Source of the DNA: Callipepla californica brunnescens
Taxonomy: Eukaryota; Chordata; Aves; Galliformes; Odontophoridae
DNA: 64,000 nucleotides
NCBI GenBank assembly: GCA_023055505.1
Contig: JALIRH010000045.1
Coordinates: forward strand, 744,001-808,000
Reading direction: 5' to 3'
Shown: piece by piece, positions 42,801 through 57,800 of the stretch
Numbering within the stretch: position 1 is the first letter of the stretch
How the letters are laid out: each line of letters opens with the position of its first letter
Made by a program: the position numbers and the translations under genes
The notes under the pieces: generated by a model
The model's database searches: none
What the model was told of the DNA's origin: nothing
Seen by the model: only the letters and a program-made list of their open reading frames with translations

Positions 42801-45800
42801 GGTGATGCCTAAAGCTACCATGCATGCACCGGTGAGCCAGAACTTTGCTGTCCTCAGAGTACAGTCAGTGTTTGTGTGGCAGTAATCTGATCCACTGTGC
42901 ATCTGTAAGTGGAACAGCAGTAGAGATTTCCTTTGTACAGGGTGAGATTCTGAGCTGCTGGGTCATTCTCCTTTTTCCATAGAGAGCTGACACACGTTGG
43001 CCATGCTGGTGGCACTGAGGAGTGATGATGGCTGTCCTTTGTGGCTCACTGTGATAATTACAGAGCACTGATGAATTAATGGGCAACCCGCTCAGAAAAC
43101 GTTTCGTATTTCCCCTGATCTTTCTCTCTTTTTGCCTCATCCCGGCCAGGTTTGAAAAAGGACGGATCTACACCTTCATTGGAGAAGTGGTGGTTTCCAT
43201 GAACCCGTACAAGAACCTGAACATCTACGGGCGGGACATGATCGAGCAGTACAAGGGCCGGGAGCTCTACGAGAGGCCGCCCCACCTCTTCGCCATCGCT
43301 GACGCCGCGTACAAGGCAATGAAGAGGAGATCCAAGGACACCTGCATTGTGATATCGGGTGAGCTGGAAGCTCTTCCTTGTGGCCAACGCTCATCTGATC
43401 CAAGAGCTGGTGTTGTAGGGTCACGGGACAGCTTGGGTTGGAGGGGAGCTTCGAGATCATCCATTTCCAACCCCCTGCCAGGAGCGGGTTTGCCAACTGC
43501 TGGATCAGCCTCATCAGTTAACGTGTCAGTCTTTAATCTGTGTGTGCAGAAGGTTGAGCAGTGAGAAGTGTCACCCTGGAGAAGTGCTGATTTCTGCCCC
43601 TCTGGTGGCTGCTCAGTGCTTTGTTCTCTGTTCAGATTGTTTGTGCGTGGCGGTGCTGACAGCAGGAGCGGGGTCTGTGCCATGAATGGTCACTATCTGG
43701 ATCCTGGCACTTCGTTTCCTTGATGTCCCCAGCTCTGAAAAGCTGAGATGTGAGCTGAACAGTGGCCCCTTGTGCTGCGCTTCCCAGCTCTGCTGCTGCC
43801 AGTCCTTCTCCTCTAACAATATTCCTTTTGATGCTCTGTATGCCGACCTGGGAAACCTTACATCACAACTGCACAGCAGGCAGGGTTCTGACTGTGCTTG
43901 GAAGATGCACAAATAAGCTTACTTTAAAGAACAAAACCAAAAGCCCCAGGCATCATCATGGTAGGACTGCGGTGCTGCTCAGTGATGTGCTTTGGTGTTT
44001 TCACTCTATTGTCCCTTTTCTGTGCCCTCAGGTGAAAGTGGGGCTGGGAAAACGGAGGCCAGCAAGTACATCATGCAGTACATCGCAGCCATCACCAACC
44101 CGGGGCAGAGGGCAGAGGTGGAAAGGTATGGGCTCTGCAGAAAGGGTCCTGGCTTCGTTCTGGGTCTCTTTCTGACTTCCTGACAGTCCCTTAATTGCAC
44201 ACTGATCTTGCAGCGTTTTCCTCTGTTACAACTTTTCTTCTGGCAGTTTTGCAATGTTGGTTGCTAATATCCCATAGAAAAGTGAGGAAGAACACAAGCC
44301 TTCAAACATTCAAAGTGAAATCACCATCTCGAAATCACATTTCCAATGGCAACTTCCTTAAATATGTGAATGAGAATAGAGCAGTAAGCACAAGGGGCAT
44401 TCCCGTGTCCTTTAGGGTTTGCGTACTCTGAACTGCAGTGTGTCTGTCACTGCTGAGTGAAGGAAGAGGCTTTCTGCTGAAACAGATTGAATACTTTTTG
44501 TCCCAACTGTTTGCAAAAGAAGTCAAGAAATTACTTCCAAAACTTGTACACGTGAAGGAGCTGTGTTTGATTGCTGCTGTCTGTAGTGGGATCTTTGGCT
44601 CCCGTTAGCTCAGCTCTGAGGAGCAGTGCCAGGAGCTCCCAGCTACTTTCCTGTGGTGTTACCAATGTTTCACTCACCTGCCTGGGTACATCACCAGAGA
44701 GCATCTTTGTTGCTGCTCACACCTTCTCTGCAGCTGCTTGCAAAAAAACAATCCCACGGTCTGGGTGCAGAGCTCATCCTGTTCTCTTCTATCTGTACTA
44801 AAGAGTGAAGAACATCCTGCTGAAATCCAACTGTGTGCTGGAGGCCTTCGGCAACGCCAAAACGAACCGTAACGACAACTCCAGCCGCTTTGGGAAGTAC
44901 ATGGACATCAACTTCGACTTTAAAGGAGACCCGATCGGCGGTCACATCAACAATTACTTACTAGAAAAGGTGAGCTCGGTGGTGGGCAGCGGTGTGTGCT
45001 GCGAGAGGAAGGACTGCTCTCTGTGATGACAGCTTTCATGCGCCCTGCCTGTGCTGTTCAGCATCACCTCAGTGTAGGAGGAGGTTGGCTTGGAGGTGTT
45101 TTGCTGGCGCTGAACTTTGGTTCCAGTGAGGCGTTGCTCATTGTCTGGATGCAGAAATACCCACCCGCAGTTGTTCTCTCTCTGCAGTCTCGTGTGATCG
45201 TGCAGCAGCCAGGAGAGCGGAGCTTCCACTCCTTTTACCAGGTTGGTATCCGTTTGGTGAAACCAAGGGCCTTTTTCCAGGTTTCCAGGACACGATAGGC
45301 AGCCAGGTGGAGCTTTCACACCCTGTGTGTTTTGCAGAGGGTTTTGGGTGATCCTGTGTTCTGTTGTGGCGTGAAGAGGGAAAAAGAACGGGATGATTTA
45401 TTTTTTTCCATCTCCAATCCCATAGTGATACATCTGCAAACTTGAGAGTAACCAGATGAGTGTGGCAGAACGTTGGCCTTTGGCTCACTGTTTTGTTTGT
45501 AATAAGCATAACCCCTCGGTGCTCTCCTGAGGCCTCTACTTCGTATGGAAGTAATTTTATGACACCAAGTTCACTTTCTTTATTTCTTTGAGTTCTTTTT
45601 AATGTCTTCTGTGTGTACAGCAGTTCCCTTCTGCGTCCTCTGGGGGAAGTGGTCAACCTATTACTGTAACCTTTATTCTCACATAGCATGTTTTTATAGT
45701 TTTGTTTGGCAAGCAGGTAAATAAGTAAGAAAACTTATTTATTGTTAAAAAAAAAAAAAAAAGATTGATTTAGTGAACAAAATGAAGGATTTTCTTTATT

Positions 45801-48800
45801 TTGATTCACCTTTCCTTCAAACACAGCTCCTCCAGGGGGGGTCTGAGCAGATGCTGCGCTCTCTACATCTGCAGAAGGATGCGTCTGCATACAGCTACAT
45901 CTCCCCTGGAGCACAGCTCAAGGTGAGTGGCAGGTAACTTGTCTTAAAACTGTAAATGCTTCTTGAAACGTTTGAGCTAGCAGAAGTGGCAAGCAGTGTT
46001 ATGGAAAGGTGACACCGTTATCTGTTTGTAGTGGAGCTCCAGACCTAAGAGAGGTGAGCTTGGGCTCAGGGGTCTTTAGAGGTCCCTTCCAACCCCTTCA
46101 AATCTGTGGTACTGGTGCACACTCCACAAGGCAAGATGCTGGCCATAAGCGTGCTGTCTGCACTGTGCAGAACTCATGCTGTCTGTGACTGCACTACTTG
46201 TTCTGTGTTTTATGAGCAGCTTCTGCCCCCACACTGTAAATTCCACGGGGAGAGCCCTGGGATGTGCAGGTGTACAGCATGGCATTAGGATCAGTCAGCC
46301 TCAGAGTAGTTTCTTGCTTCTGGAAAATAGTGAATTACCTCTGTTTCTCATGGGCTGCGAAGTCTTTGCCTTCTCACTTTGTGACCACACATCTCCTTCT
46401 TGCAGTGTTCCATCAATGATGGAGCCGAGTTCAAGGCTGTTGCTGATGCCATGAAGGTGATAGGCTTCAAGCAAGAGGAGATTCAGACTGTCTACAAAAT
46501 CGTGGCAGCCATTCTTCACTTGGTAAAGTTCTCTGCCCGTGGGTCTGAGGCTGCGATTCAGAATCGTGGGACGGGGATTATATTGCCCAAAGTCTTTGAT
46601 GTGATTTGATTTCCACAAATTCAGCTCTGAGCGGGGATTCTTTCCTTTGGGTCAGGACTTGCTAACTTCCACTGACTGTGGCTGTGTGTGTGTGCAGGCC
46701 AACTTTTTTAATGTGGTGGGAGACTGTTCTGATAAAATGAGCGCTTCTCTGTTTCACATTAACCAAAACCGATTGAGAAATCTAAAATCTACTTCTTGCA
46801 GGGGAACTTGAAGTTTTCCGTGGATGGTGATACTCCTCTAATAGAGAACAGCAAGGTTGTGTCCATCATTGCAGACTTGCTGTCAACCAAATCTGAGATG
46901 GTGGAGAAGGCCCTTTTGTTCCGGACTGTCGCTACGGGCCGGGATGTCATCGACAAGCAGCACACGGAGCAGGAGGCCACCTATGGCAGAGATGCCTTTG
47001 CAAAAGTGAGCTGAAATTTCCTTTCTCTTCATCTGATTTCATGCGACAGTGACACACATTGCTTTTGGTTGAAGTGGACCATGCATCACAGAGCGGCCAT
47101 GCCTGTGGAAGACATTTACTGCTGAGTTGTCTTCATCACTGTGTGTTTTTCTGTGTTGTATAGGGCTGAGTATTTTGGGAAATGGGATTCTCGACTTAAA
47201 TGTAAGGGTATAGGGTGGAAGAGTAACGTCTGGGGCCATCGTTTCCTTTGGAAAGGTGGGAGGCTGATGGCAGGAGGAGTAGCAGTAAGGAATCAGGTGG
47301 TGAGGGTGTGGAATGGGGAACATCACGAAGCTCCTCGATGGTTCTCAGTGTTTGTCTCCTGGCAGGCGATTTATGAGCGCCTCTTCTGTTGGATTGTGAC
47401 ACACATCAATGATGTGATTGAAGTGAAGAACTACGACACGACAGTGCATGGGAAGAACACGGTCATTGGCGTCCTGGATATCTATGGCTTTGAAATATTT
47501 GACAATAACAGGTGACGCGTTGTTGAAGCACAGTGCTGTGCCTTCTCCTTTCCCAAGGGAGAAAACTCAGCTTTTTTTTTTTTTTTTTCTTCCTGTTGGT
47601 TTTGCAGTTTTGAACAATTCTGCATTAATTACTGCAACGAGAAGCTCCAGCAGCTCTTCATTCAGCTGGTTCTGAAGCAGGAGCAGGAGGAGTACCAGCG
47701 AGAGGGCATTCCCTGGAAGCACGTGAGTGATTTGCCGGGGGAGAGGTTGGTGGACCAGCACCAGGTCCAAGGCCGCTCCTGGAGCAGGCTTCTGTCAAAG
47801 TCAGCAGGACATCCGTGTCCTTGCCAGTGGGACTGTCTGGGAATGAGACTGTGGGAAGAGCTACCCCACGGATGGAAGTCCGGTCCTCCAGTCAAATGGT
47901 GCTGCTCCATCAGTGGGTAACATGGGTCCTCTTGTATTACTATCCAAATCACAGCTCCTCCTCTTCTTCTGGCTTTTCCAGATTGATTACTTCAACAACC
48001 AGGTCATCGTCGACCTGGTGGAGCAGCAGCACAAAGGGATCATCGCCATCCTGGACGATGCCTGCATGAACGTCGGCAAAGTCACGGACGAGATGTTCCT
48101 GGAGGCTCTGAACAGCAAGCTGGGGAAGCACGCACATTTCTCCAGCAGAAAGGTACTCTTCCTCAGCCCTTCTTCTCCTTTGCGATGCCTTTTCTATTAT
48201 TTACGTATAACAGAATAGAGAGACTTGAAGGTTCAAATTGTAAGGTGTGAAATTAAATGCTGAAGAGCAGCTCCCAGCCACAGCCATGGGCCATCCCCGT
48301 GCACCCTGCACAGCCAGTACCCAGCAGAGGGAGCTCGAGGATGTCCGATGCGATGTGGATTTCATTCGGAGCATAAAAGCAGCGCGAGGCTGTGCCTTGC
48401 CTTACCATGATGTCATTAAGGACCAATGGAGGCACCACTGCGGCACACGTGGGTTTCTTCCCAGGCTGCCGTAATCCGGAGTGACAGGGAATTATTCACA
48501 CTTCTGCTTTATCACGGCACTGTGGGTTGTTTTTCTGCTGTCATTGGCTGTGGGATGTGCTCATCTCCACTCATGCCTATGGTCTTCCAGACCACTCGAC
48601 TTGCTTTGTTTTCGGTGGCAGTTAAAAGGCTTTATTCCTCGCTTGGCAGCGTAATGAGAACGTGGTCACCTGCTTGGTTCATTTGAGAATTCGTACTGGG
48701 GAATCAAATTTCATTTATTCATGAAGTGCATTTTAATACCGTGATGTCTCTCTGCTGAGAAATGCTGCTGGAAATGCATCACTCAGAATGCTGGCTCCCC

Positions 48801-51800
48801 CCTTCTCCCTCCCACCCATGTATGATGTTTTATGTAGGTCAGATATACAGAATTAGCATGGTTGTATAAGAAAAGTGCTAAAGACTGCCTCCAGGGAGGC
48901 TGAATGCAAACAATGGCTCTGGCTGTGGCTCAGTTCAGTCAAGGATGGGGAGAACAGAAAATAATCAGTTTTTCTTCCAGATGTGACTTTTCTGAAGCAC
49001 CCAGCACAAATCCTTTCACTGCACAGGGAACAGCACTTACATGTGTGCCTGCGTGTGTATCCCACTGCAGTGTTCCTCAGCAGGGGGTGGCCTTATCAGG
49101 AGACTGTTTGCACTGAGCTGAAGGGAGAGGAGGAATGCTGTTATAAATAATGCTTATGGAGGGCATGATGTATCTTCCTGGATTGCTAATTTCTCCTTTA
49201 AATCAATAGAGCCTTGAAGAAATTGACCCATAAAATTCTCAGCACCGTAATGATTTCTCCCCCTCTCGTGTCTTTGTCCTTTAGGTTATTTAAGACATCT
49301 TCCTTGGTGAGTCCTTATCCCACACAGTGTGAAATCTGAGCTCTCCAAGCTGTCCTCTTTCAGGCTGAATTAACACAAAGGACTTGATTTCACGTCCATA
49401 GGCTGCAGTAGTTCTGTCCACGTGCCATAAAGCTCAGTGCAGGGCAGAGCTGTTCCTGAAGAGTTAAAGGACGTGTGCTGCTATGTTATGGGAGCAGCTC
49501 CCATCTTTCAGCCTGAGTTAATGCTTCACTGCTCCCCTGCAGAGCGTGTTGCACACTGACTCCATGTGGATAAGCTCTAAGGGGCTGCTGTGCCCTAAAT
49601 AGTAGTGTCCTAGTTTGCCTACCGCGCGTCTGATCTGCTGTCTGCTTGGTTGTCCTGGTGAAAGCCAAACAAGCCAGGAAGTAAATATTCCCTCTGTGAA
49701 TATTTGTGGCCAAAGTTGCACTCCTGGAGGAAGGGTCCTTCTCTGAATTGGCCGATATTTCCTGAATTAGGGATGATTTCTTCTCAGGAAGGTTAGGGAG
49801 GTGCTGGCACACACTGCCCGGGGAGGAGGGGGTAAATGTCGGAGTGACAAGTTGTGGGGTGGTGGGGATGGGCTGCTGGTCGGACTTGGTGACCTTAGTG
49901 GTCTTTCCAACCTTAGCAGTTCTGTACTGCTTGTCTGGATGCATGCTAGCTGCTGTGGTCATACTTCTCAACATTGAAGGATCATTTTGTCAACATCTTT
50001 GAATTCTGACTTCTTTTCTCTTGTAATTTCAAAGCGTTGAGGGCAGTGATAGGGTATGAATTCCAGAATGTTCCGTTAGTGGAAAGGTCTGACGAGTGTC
50101 AACCTCAGCAAACTGCTTGTGAAGGTCAGGGCATGAGGAGGACCCTTCTTGTCCACTTGTCTCTGCAGCTTCCAAGATGCTGGGCAGCAGTGAGCAGAGA
50201 TCAGAGAGCTACAAAGACTGCTGGGGCCTGGAGCATCTCCCTTCCTGGGAAAGGCTGCAAGCCCTGGGGTTGGGCTGGGGGGGCTCCGGAGGTCCCTTCC
50301 CATCCCTGCAGGTCTGATATGTGGGACACACACATAAGAATAGTGCTCCCAGTCCCCATCCGTCTGCAGTCCTCCTGAATTTGGGCTTTGGGTTCTTTTC
50401 AACGTGACAAGGAGTTCCACAGTTCAGATATCCCTGGGATTTCCCAAAGCTCCAAGATCTGACTCTTTGCTGTTATCCCATTTCTCATCTTTCCAACAGC
50501 TGTGCCCCTTTCTCCAGTCTTTCTCAGAAGCTCGAATTGGATGGAAACCTGCAGGGCCCATAGGAGCACATAGTGCCCATAGGAACCCAAGAACACTGTC
50601 AGCTCTCTAAATACTGTTCAGTTCTATTATTTTTTCTCCCAGTAATCTCTGCTGTTTTGCCCAGTAGCTTCGTTAAAAAATGAGTCCAGCAATGTGTTCA
50701 GCACTTTCTGGAGTCTCCCACGTTGGTGAGCTTTGAGCAAGAAGCTTGCACAGCTGCGTGTGCCCTCTTGGGTAGCAACAGCTGCTTCATTCTGTTATGG
50801 TTGTGCTCGTCCTGTACCTCCTCTGTTGGCCTGGTGGATTGAGGGGTATGTCCAAGGGTGATGTTTTAATGCATGTGGAATTTGTTCCAGCTTTGTGCGA
50901 CTGACAAAACCCTGGAATTCGATAGAGACTTCCGAATCAAGCACTACGCTGGAGATGTGATGTAAGTTCCTTTCAGTTGCGCCTTCTATTTCTGTCCTGA
51001 GCCAGCTTGGATGTGGCAGGATGCTCTGATTTAGTGCTGCTGGTGTGAAGCTGTCATATGGAATTACAGTGTGCAGCAGTTGCTTATCAGTTAAATCTTA
51101 ATCTGGGTGCTGTATAGAATATGAATTTGGAACTGGAACAGGAGGAGAATGTGAATGGGAAAGCAATGCTCCAGGAAAAGGAAAAACCTAGTGCTGATAC
51201 GAGGAAGCTACAGAGAGCTAATCAGCCCTCGTTTAGACATCTGTTGGTGTGGTTGTGTAACTCTGTGGCTTGTAATTCTCAAAGCAGTGTGAGCTGACTC
51301 AAAAGACAGGGTGGCGGTAAGTGAAAATAGTGCAGGGAACCTGGCCCATGCGGGTTGGAGAGCGTGCTGCACCTGAAGGCTGCAGAAATGGCTGCAGTGT
51401 GGGACAGCAACGGAGGGAGGTGGGGTTTCTGCTCATACATGAGGATGCACCTATGTTAGGAACCGTTCGGTGGGAGGCTGCGGTCTGCGGTGTCGCTGGA
51501 GTGGTGTTGTAGTTTAGGGGGACAGAGCTGAAAGAGAGTTAATAAGGAGAAGATTTAGGTTTCTTGGTTTATTGTTTTACCTTTTGCCTTGGGATTAAAC
51601 TTACCTTTAGTTTACAAAAGTAACCAGTGTGGTTGAACTGGATGTCATTCACTCTGGAGTCTTTGCTGATAGGCATTGCTGATTCCAAAGCATTTTGCCA
51701 AAGAGGAATACAGTCCCAGGTTCTGTATTACCAGTGGATGGTGGAAAGTTTCCTGGAGGAGAGTTGAGATGTGGAAGTACTGAAGGCAGAAGCCATGAGC

Positions 51801-54800
51801 GTAGCTTTGAATCTGGTATTCACTCTGTTCTCCTTTTTGTAGTTACTCAGTCTCTGGATTTATTGACAAAAACAAGGACACTTTATTTCAAGACTTCAAG
51901 CGCCTCATGTATAACAGGTGGGAATAAAACCTTTAAGGAGGTTAATTTGACTCTGATCTGTCTGAATCCCTTTCTGTAGAGTAGATGCTAGAAGAAACTG
52001 CTGTTCAGCTTCATAAACTGTGTAGGGTTTGTTTGATCCCAGCTGTGCAGAGGTTAGCTCTGCAGCCAGGTTTGTCATTAACCAGGCGTGGATGTCCGAT
52101 TCTGACCTCTCTTCAGCGAGAAGGAATCTGAGCAGTGCTGGGTCAGCAGCAGAGATGTTGACCCCGACTGGAAGCCCATGTTTTGAGTGAGAGATTTGAG
52201 ATGATGGGAAAAATGAGCAAATATATTGAGTTGTTTTCATACGTGCTGTAACGTGATGAATTTAAACCACGCAGTCCCTTGCTATAAATACTAACAAGGC
52301 GAGTGAAAGTTGCCTTTGATGAGGGTATGTGAGATTCTGTCAAAACATGTGTATTATGTAAAGGTGCTCCAAAAAGCTGTTCCAGCCTATTCCAGATCTC
52401 TTGCCATCTATTGTGGCTGGTTTACCTCACTTTCCAGAAAACCTAGGCTAAAATATACAAAACTATTCATACATAATATATCAAGAACATCAATCATAGC
52501 ATCATAGAATCACCAAGGCTGGAAAAGACCTCTGAGGTCATCCAGTCCAACCACCCACCCACCCACCACCACTAAGCCTTGTCCTTCAGTACCACAGAAA
52601 TGCAGCTTGAAGTCAAATACTGTGTAAGCCTGAGCCTTGTATTGCTCAAAAGCAAAAGAGATTTTGTTGTGTTGGTTTGGCTCGAATGGCAAGGCTGTTT
52701 GGGCATGCATGCTGCTGGATCTTGAGTGGAATGGGGCAGTTAGGGCCCTTCTGTTGCACCATGCAATTAAAGCCGCTGTCTTTTAGCTCCAATCCTGTGC
52801 TGAAGATGATGTGGCCCGAAGGTAAACTGAGCATCACAGAGGTCACCAAGCGACCTCTGACAGCTGCTACCCTCTTCAAGAACTCCATGATTGCCCTGGT
52901 GGACAACCTGGCGTCAAAGGTAAACGCTTCCATTGAAAACTTCTGATGAGCAGAGCTCCTGTGCAGAGAGCTGTCACCTTCCAGCCGCTGCCATCTGTCA
53001 CAGAGCCAAGCTCGGCGGTGGAGATGAGCTCTGTGGCAGTGGGCAGCTGCAGCGAGCTCTTGGGATGGTTGCCTGCCCTCCCCGCATAAGGGAGCTGTAT
53101 TTTGGTTATGTACCCTTCACTTGTACTCAAGCTGCTCTCTTTGGGGGGGTAGTAATTATTATGTCAAATAAATAACAAAGCACTTCTGGCAGAGGGCCCA
53201 GAGAATGTAGTTTCACGGTGCGGAGATTTTCTTCCCGTCTCTCAGTGCCAAATATCTTCCGATGTGATTTCCCTCTTTTCTCTTTGTGTGAGACGGTGAG
53301 GAGTGGAACTTTTTATTTTCCTAAATAATTCAGCTTTTTAGCGGGGATTATTGCTCTGGCAAGCTCTGCTTTGTGTTAAGGTTGCATTGCATCGCATTTC
53401 ATTCCAAAGCTCCTGTCTGCACAACAGAGGGGAAACCTGCAGGGGGGGTCCTGAGCAATGCAGGCGGTGCTGGAGGGGAGGGCTGTCCTCCAGGGAGCGG
53501 TTGGTGGGGCTTTTCTGCACGTCCGTGTGGAAGAACTTCATTTATTTCTTTGAAAAATTGAGACCAAGGCTGCCTTTGTGTTTGTAAGAGCAGAACAGCC
53601 AGGAGAACGCCTGGAACAATTCCTGCAGCTCACAGAGGGAGACGAAGAGCTGAGATCGCACGTTGCCTGTCCTGAGGCAGTAGGCACCAGAACTCATCGT
53701 GGAAGGGTGGCTGCCTGATGTGAAAGGAGCAGCTCTGGCTGATTTGCTGTCAGTACCTCTGTCACAAACAGAGACTGCCTCCGAGGATGGGCCAGGAGGC
53801 GGAGTTAGAGACCGAGGGACAAATATTCTCCTTGTATTTATACCTCCCCTACGTTTTCATTGAGGATTCGGGGTTAAGAGGTTGGATATTTTTTCCAATT
53901 TGCTGTTCAGTGGCAGTGCAGTTAATTGTTGTAGAGTGGTGCATTTCCCAGGGGGTTATGGATCCCATTAAAAGGGAGAGTGTCATTAAACAGATGTGAT
54001 AATGAGGGCTCCTGCCCAGCAGTCAGAAGTCAGGGGTCATGGCCAAGGCCGTCCTGCAGTGCAGCAGAGGGCTGGAAAAGAGGGGATGAGCTTTGGGCTT
54101 CAGACTTTGCTGTAAGGAGTGACACAGACAGTGTTCCTGCAGTGAAGCATCCGTAGGTCCTTCCCTTTGCAGGCAAGTTGTGTAGTTGGGATTGAGCTCT
54201 TTGTGGATAGCCTTGCTGTGATGAATCTGGACCTCAGAATGGATCTCACCCCATGTTATCATTTTCTCACATCTGCATTTCTTTAAAGGCTCTGAATTTC
54301 GGTGTGACAAAAACAAAACAGATGCGGCATAGATAAGGGGCCTGAAGTCTTGGTGCTTCTTCCCTTGGGTCGTGTCACCGTGCACCTGGGCAGTGTGGTT
54401 TCTGCGGTCCTGGGGCAGAATGGCAATCCAAGAATTCATTGATATTCTCATGGAGCTCCAGGAAAGCTGCAGTGCTGGCAGCAGCAGCAGCACTAGCTCA
54501 AAACCCATCATTCAGGGGCTTCAAAGATGCCAATTTGATGAGCAGGAGCAGCAAGAATAGCAGAAACAAACTACAATGCCATAGCTGCACTTCTGCTTCC
54601 GTGGCATTCTGCTCTAGCTCGGGGTTGGGCAGTGAAGCGCAGCTCTGTGATGCCATGGGTTGCATGCTGCCATGGCACGTTTCTCAGCACGGATTTACGG
54701 CCCGTGCCGTTCTCCCGAGGGTCTGCTCTGACTGTGATGGGTTGTTGGAGTGGCTTTTCTGTTTCTCTTAACTGCTGACACTGGGAGCAGTTAATGATAA

Positions 54801-57800
54801 GCTTCTCGAGGAGCCCTCTCAGGACATTGGTCTTATTTTTCCTTTTTCTTTTTCCTTTTCCCCCTCCTTCTTCCTCTGTTTTTCGCCCTTCTTTTTCCTC
54901 TTTCCCTACCCCCTTTCCTCTTTCTCCCTCCCTTCCTCTTTTTTCCCCGTTTGTAACTCCTTTTGCCTGATTTTTTCCATTTATCTTTTTCCTTCATCCA
55001 TACTTCCCCAATCTAGTTTGACAGGCTTCATCTCCACTAAATCATCATGTCATCACCATGACTGGCTGGAGATACCCAGCTCAGACTTGCCCGTTTCGTG
55101 TCCCATCCCTTCTCCTATCCAATGTGCTCTAAACTACGGAATAGAAATCTCCCAGGCAGGAACATGGTGCAGAACCCCTTCAAAATCTAAAAGTTACTCC
55201 GCTTCATTAAAAAAGAAAACAAAGGTATTTCAGATGGACAGCTGAGCAGCACTCAGAAGTGGGGCCTTTGTGCCTCTGTATTCCATTTATAAATCACAGC
55301 TCTGGGCTTGACAGCCTCCTGTGCAATAATGGGAACTGCATAATTATCCCCCTGAAGAGCTGGGGCTGGTGGGATTGTGAGCGTGGAATAATCTCCTTTA
55401 GAATTTACCCTGCTAGCTGTCATTGCTGAGAGGCTTTAATTACACTGTAATTGTGCTGATAGATGATCTCCTGTCTGTACAGGAACTTCCTATTCCTGTT
55501 TTCCAAAAGGAGAGCAGCAGCTCGACTTGTGCCTTTTGTCTGAGCGCAGATACAGTCACTCACTCCTCTTTGGAAGTGGTGGAGGGCGAATTTTTGCACG
55601 GGGGTTTTAAATGACAAAGGGATGAGTGACAGCCCCGGCGGTGGAGGGGGTTATGCAGCGCTAACAAATAGCTGCGATCCAGCACTGTGATGGCTGTGAT
55701 GAACGAGTCGCACTGATTCCCTGGAGGCACAGAAGAGAGATGCGTTTTTTGAGGTTGCAAACTGCAGGCTGCAGGTCCGGCAGGCTCCTCCTCCTCCTCA
55801 CTGATAGCTGCCGTGACTGCACGGAGCCTCTTCAGCGCGGATTTGAAGTTCATCTGGGGCTGCTTCTGCCTCCGGTTGACACACGATGGCTGACAGCCAT
55901 GTTCCCATGGCACAGCTGAGGAGAAGCTGTCACCCACGCAGACTGCACGTTCTGAGAGCTGGTAGGAGCTTGCTAGGGAATAAATATCCCTGCAAACCTC
56001 GCTGCCTTCAGCACAGAAACGATTTGCAGGAGAAAGCTTGGAAAGATGAAGAGTTTTAAGAGATTCGTGCATTGAATTTTACTGGCACGTTGTGTTTCAG
56101 CACAACAAATGGAGTAGGATTAGTCTGTGTCGAATTACTGCAGCAGAAGGAGGTGCACAGTGGAAGACCTCACACAGAACAGGGCTGTCCCTTGGCTGTC
56201 TGATAGCACAGAACGGTTTGGGTTGGGAGAGACCTTCAGGGACCTGGGGAAGCTGTGTTCTCAGCACTGCTTTGTTTTTTGAGGAATTGAGGAGTCAGAT
56301 GAAGACTGTGACGGGGTCGAGTTGAAAGGGATCTCAGGGATTGTAGAAGCATGGAATCATGGCACCATTGGGTTGGAAAGGACCCTAAAGGTTGTAGAAG
56401 CATGGAATTATTAGGTTGGGTTGAGTCGAATTGGGTTGGAAGGGACCTTAAGGATTCAAGAACCATGGAATTGTTAGGTTGGGTTTGGTCAGATTGGGTT
56501 GGAAAGGATCTTGAAGATCATAGAAGCATGAATTCACAGCACAGTTGGGTTGGGATGGAAGCACCCCCCCTCAGTTCCAGTCTGTGCCATGGGCAGTGTA
56601 CCCCCCAACCCATGGCTCTGGGCACCTCGAGGGATGGGGCACCCACAGCTCTGGGCAGTGCCAGGGTCTCCTAATGTATTGTCTCAAGGCTGGGGCTGTG
56701 GTTACTCATCCCATTCACATTTCTTGGTGTGTGCCACCTCTGTGTGTGTGTCAGAGCTGTGTCAGCCTCCACGTTGCGTCAGGATGAGATGGGTTATTCG
56801 GGGATGAGCCCATTTGTTCACTACTACTGAAGGGAAAATAGCAATTTTGGGCCTTCCGTATTATCCTGAGTTTAGGGCAGTGACCTGAAATCACAGAAAA
56901 TAGGACTAAATCATTGACAAATCACAGAAATAGGGCTGGAGGGACCTTGGGAACTCGTGTTATTCAGACTTGATTGAGGACAGCTCTGCCTCTCCCTTCC
57001 CTGTGCAGATGCACGCGTGCTCTGCTCCTCTCCCTTGGGGGGGGTTCCTCCCCTGCACAGCCGTTCTGCTGCCTGCTGATCCTGATGTCCGGTTTGAACT
57101 GTTCTGCATTGGACTTACAGTCTTCTTTGTCCTAAACCAGAACTGTTTCATCTCTTCATGTCTACCTTTCAGTATCTTAAGTTATGTGCCATCCCGTGCC
57201 GTGGGTACGCGGTCTCAGCCCTTCTAAACTCAAACAGTATTTCCTCTGGGTCACACTTTTCAATCTTAACATTCTCCAAACTCACAGGTCTCCACTTCCA
57301 TCCTGTTTGACCTGGAAAAATCAAAGGCCATGAGGTCGTAAGAAGTAATGGTACCTTAGAAAAATGAGGCAGTGAGCTCCCTGTAAGGGCACAGCGAGGG
57401 CTGGCGGCGGAGAGAAAGAAAAATGAACTTCAGACCCCGATGTGGTCAGTGCAGATCAGTTCTAACGTACTGCTCCTTGCAGACCGTTCTGAACGAAGTG
57501 TCTTTGCTCTGTCCCGTCAGGAGCCGTACTACGTGCGCTGCATTAAGCCCAACGACAAGAAGTCCCCGCAGCTTTTCGACGAGGAGCGCTGCAGGCATCA
57601 GGTGGAGTACCTCGGGCTGCTGGAGAACGTGAGGGTGCGGCGGGCAGGGTTCGCCTATCGCCAGACCTACGAGAAGTTCCTCCACAGGTAACAGGGCACG
57701 TGTGTTGTGGGGTCCACCCGTGGTGCTCGGGCTGAATTTGTTCATTGTGTTCGTCTCTTCACGAGGAATGTGCAGTGAGGTTCTTCCCCGGGGCATAACC

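Larger units (their letters stand above)
43521..47365 (+). other. MYO1D: MYO1D introns 2-8
   Basis: Short introns (about 220-680 bp) among exons 2-9. Only a CR1 fragment in intron 2, an A run at 45747-45762 and a possible CR1 scrap at 46055-46120 were recognised. Confidence 0.55.
48153..50890 (+). other. MYO1D: MYO1D intron 11
   Basis: 2.7 kb. Contains two CR1 3' fragments (49780-49965 and 50100-50310), otherwise unique sequence. Confidence 0.55.
50962..52786 (+). other. MYO1D: MYO1D introns 12 and 13
   Basis: Two introns (881 and 869 bp) either side of exon 13. Unique apart from a CR1 end with a short CCCA run in intron 13. Confidence 0.55.
52920..57520 (+). other. MYO1D: MYO1D intron 14
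   Basis: 4.6 kb. Holds a long pyrimidine tract (about 54815-55000) and CR1-tail repeats at 56230-56570, with another scrap near 56920-56970. No further exon recognised. Confidence 0.55.
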
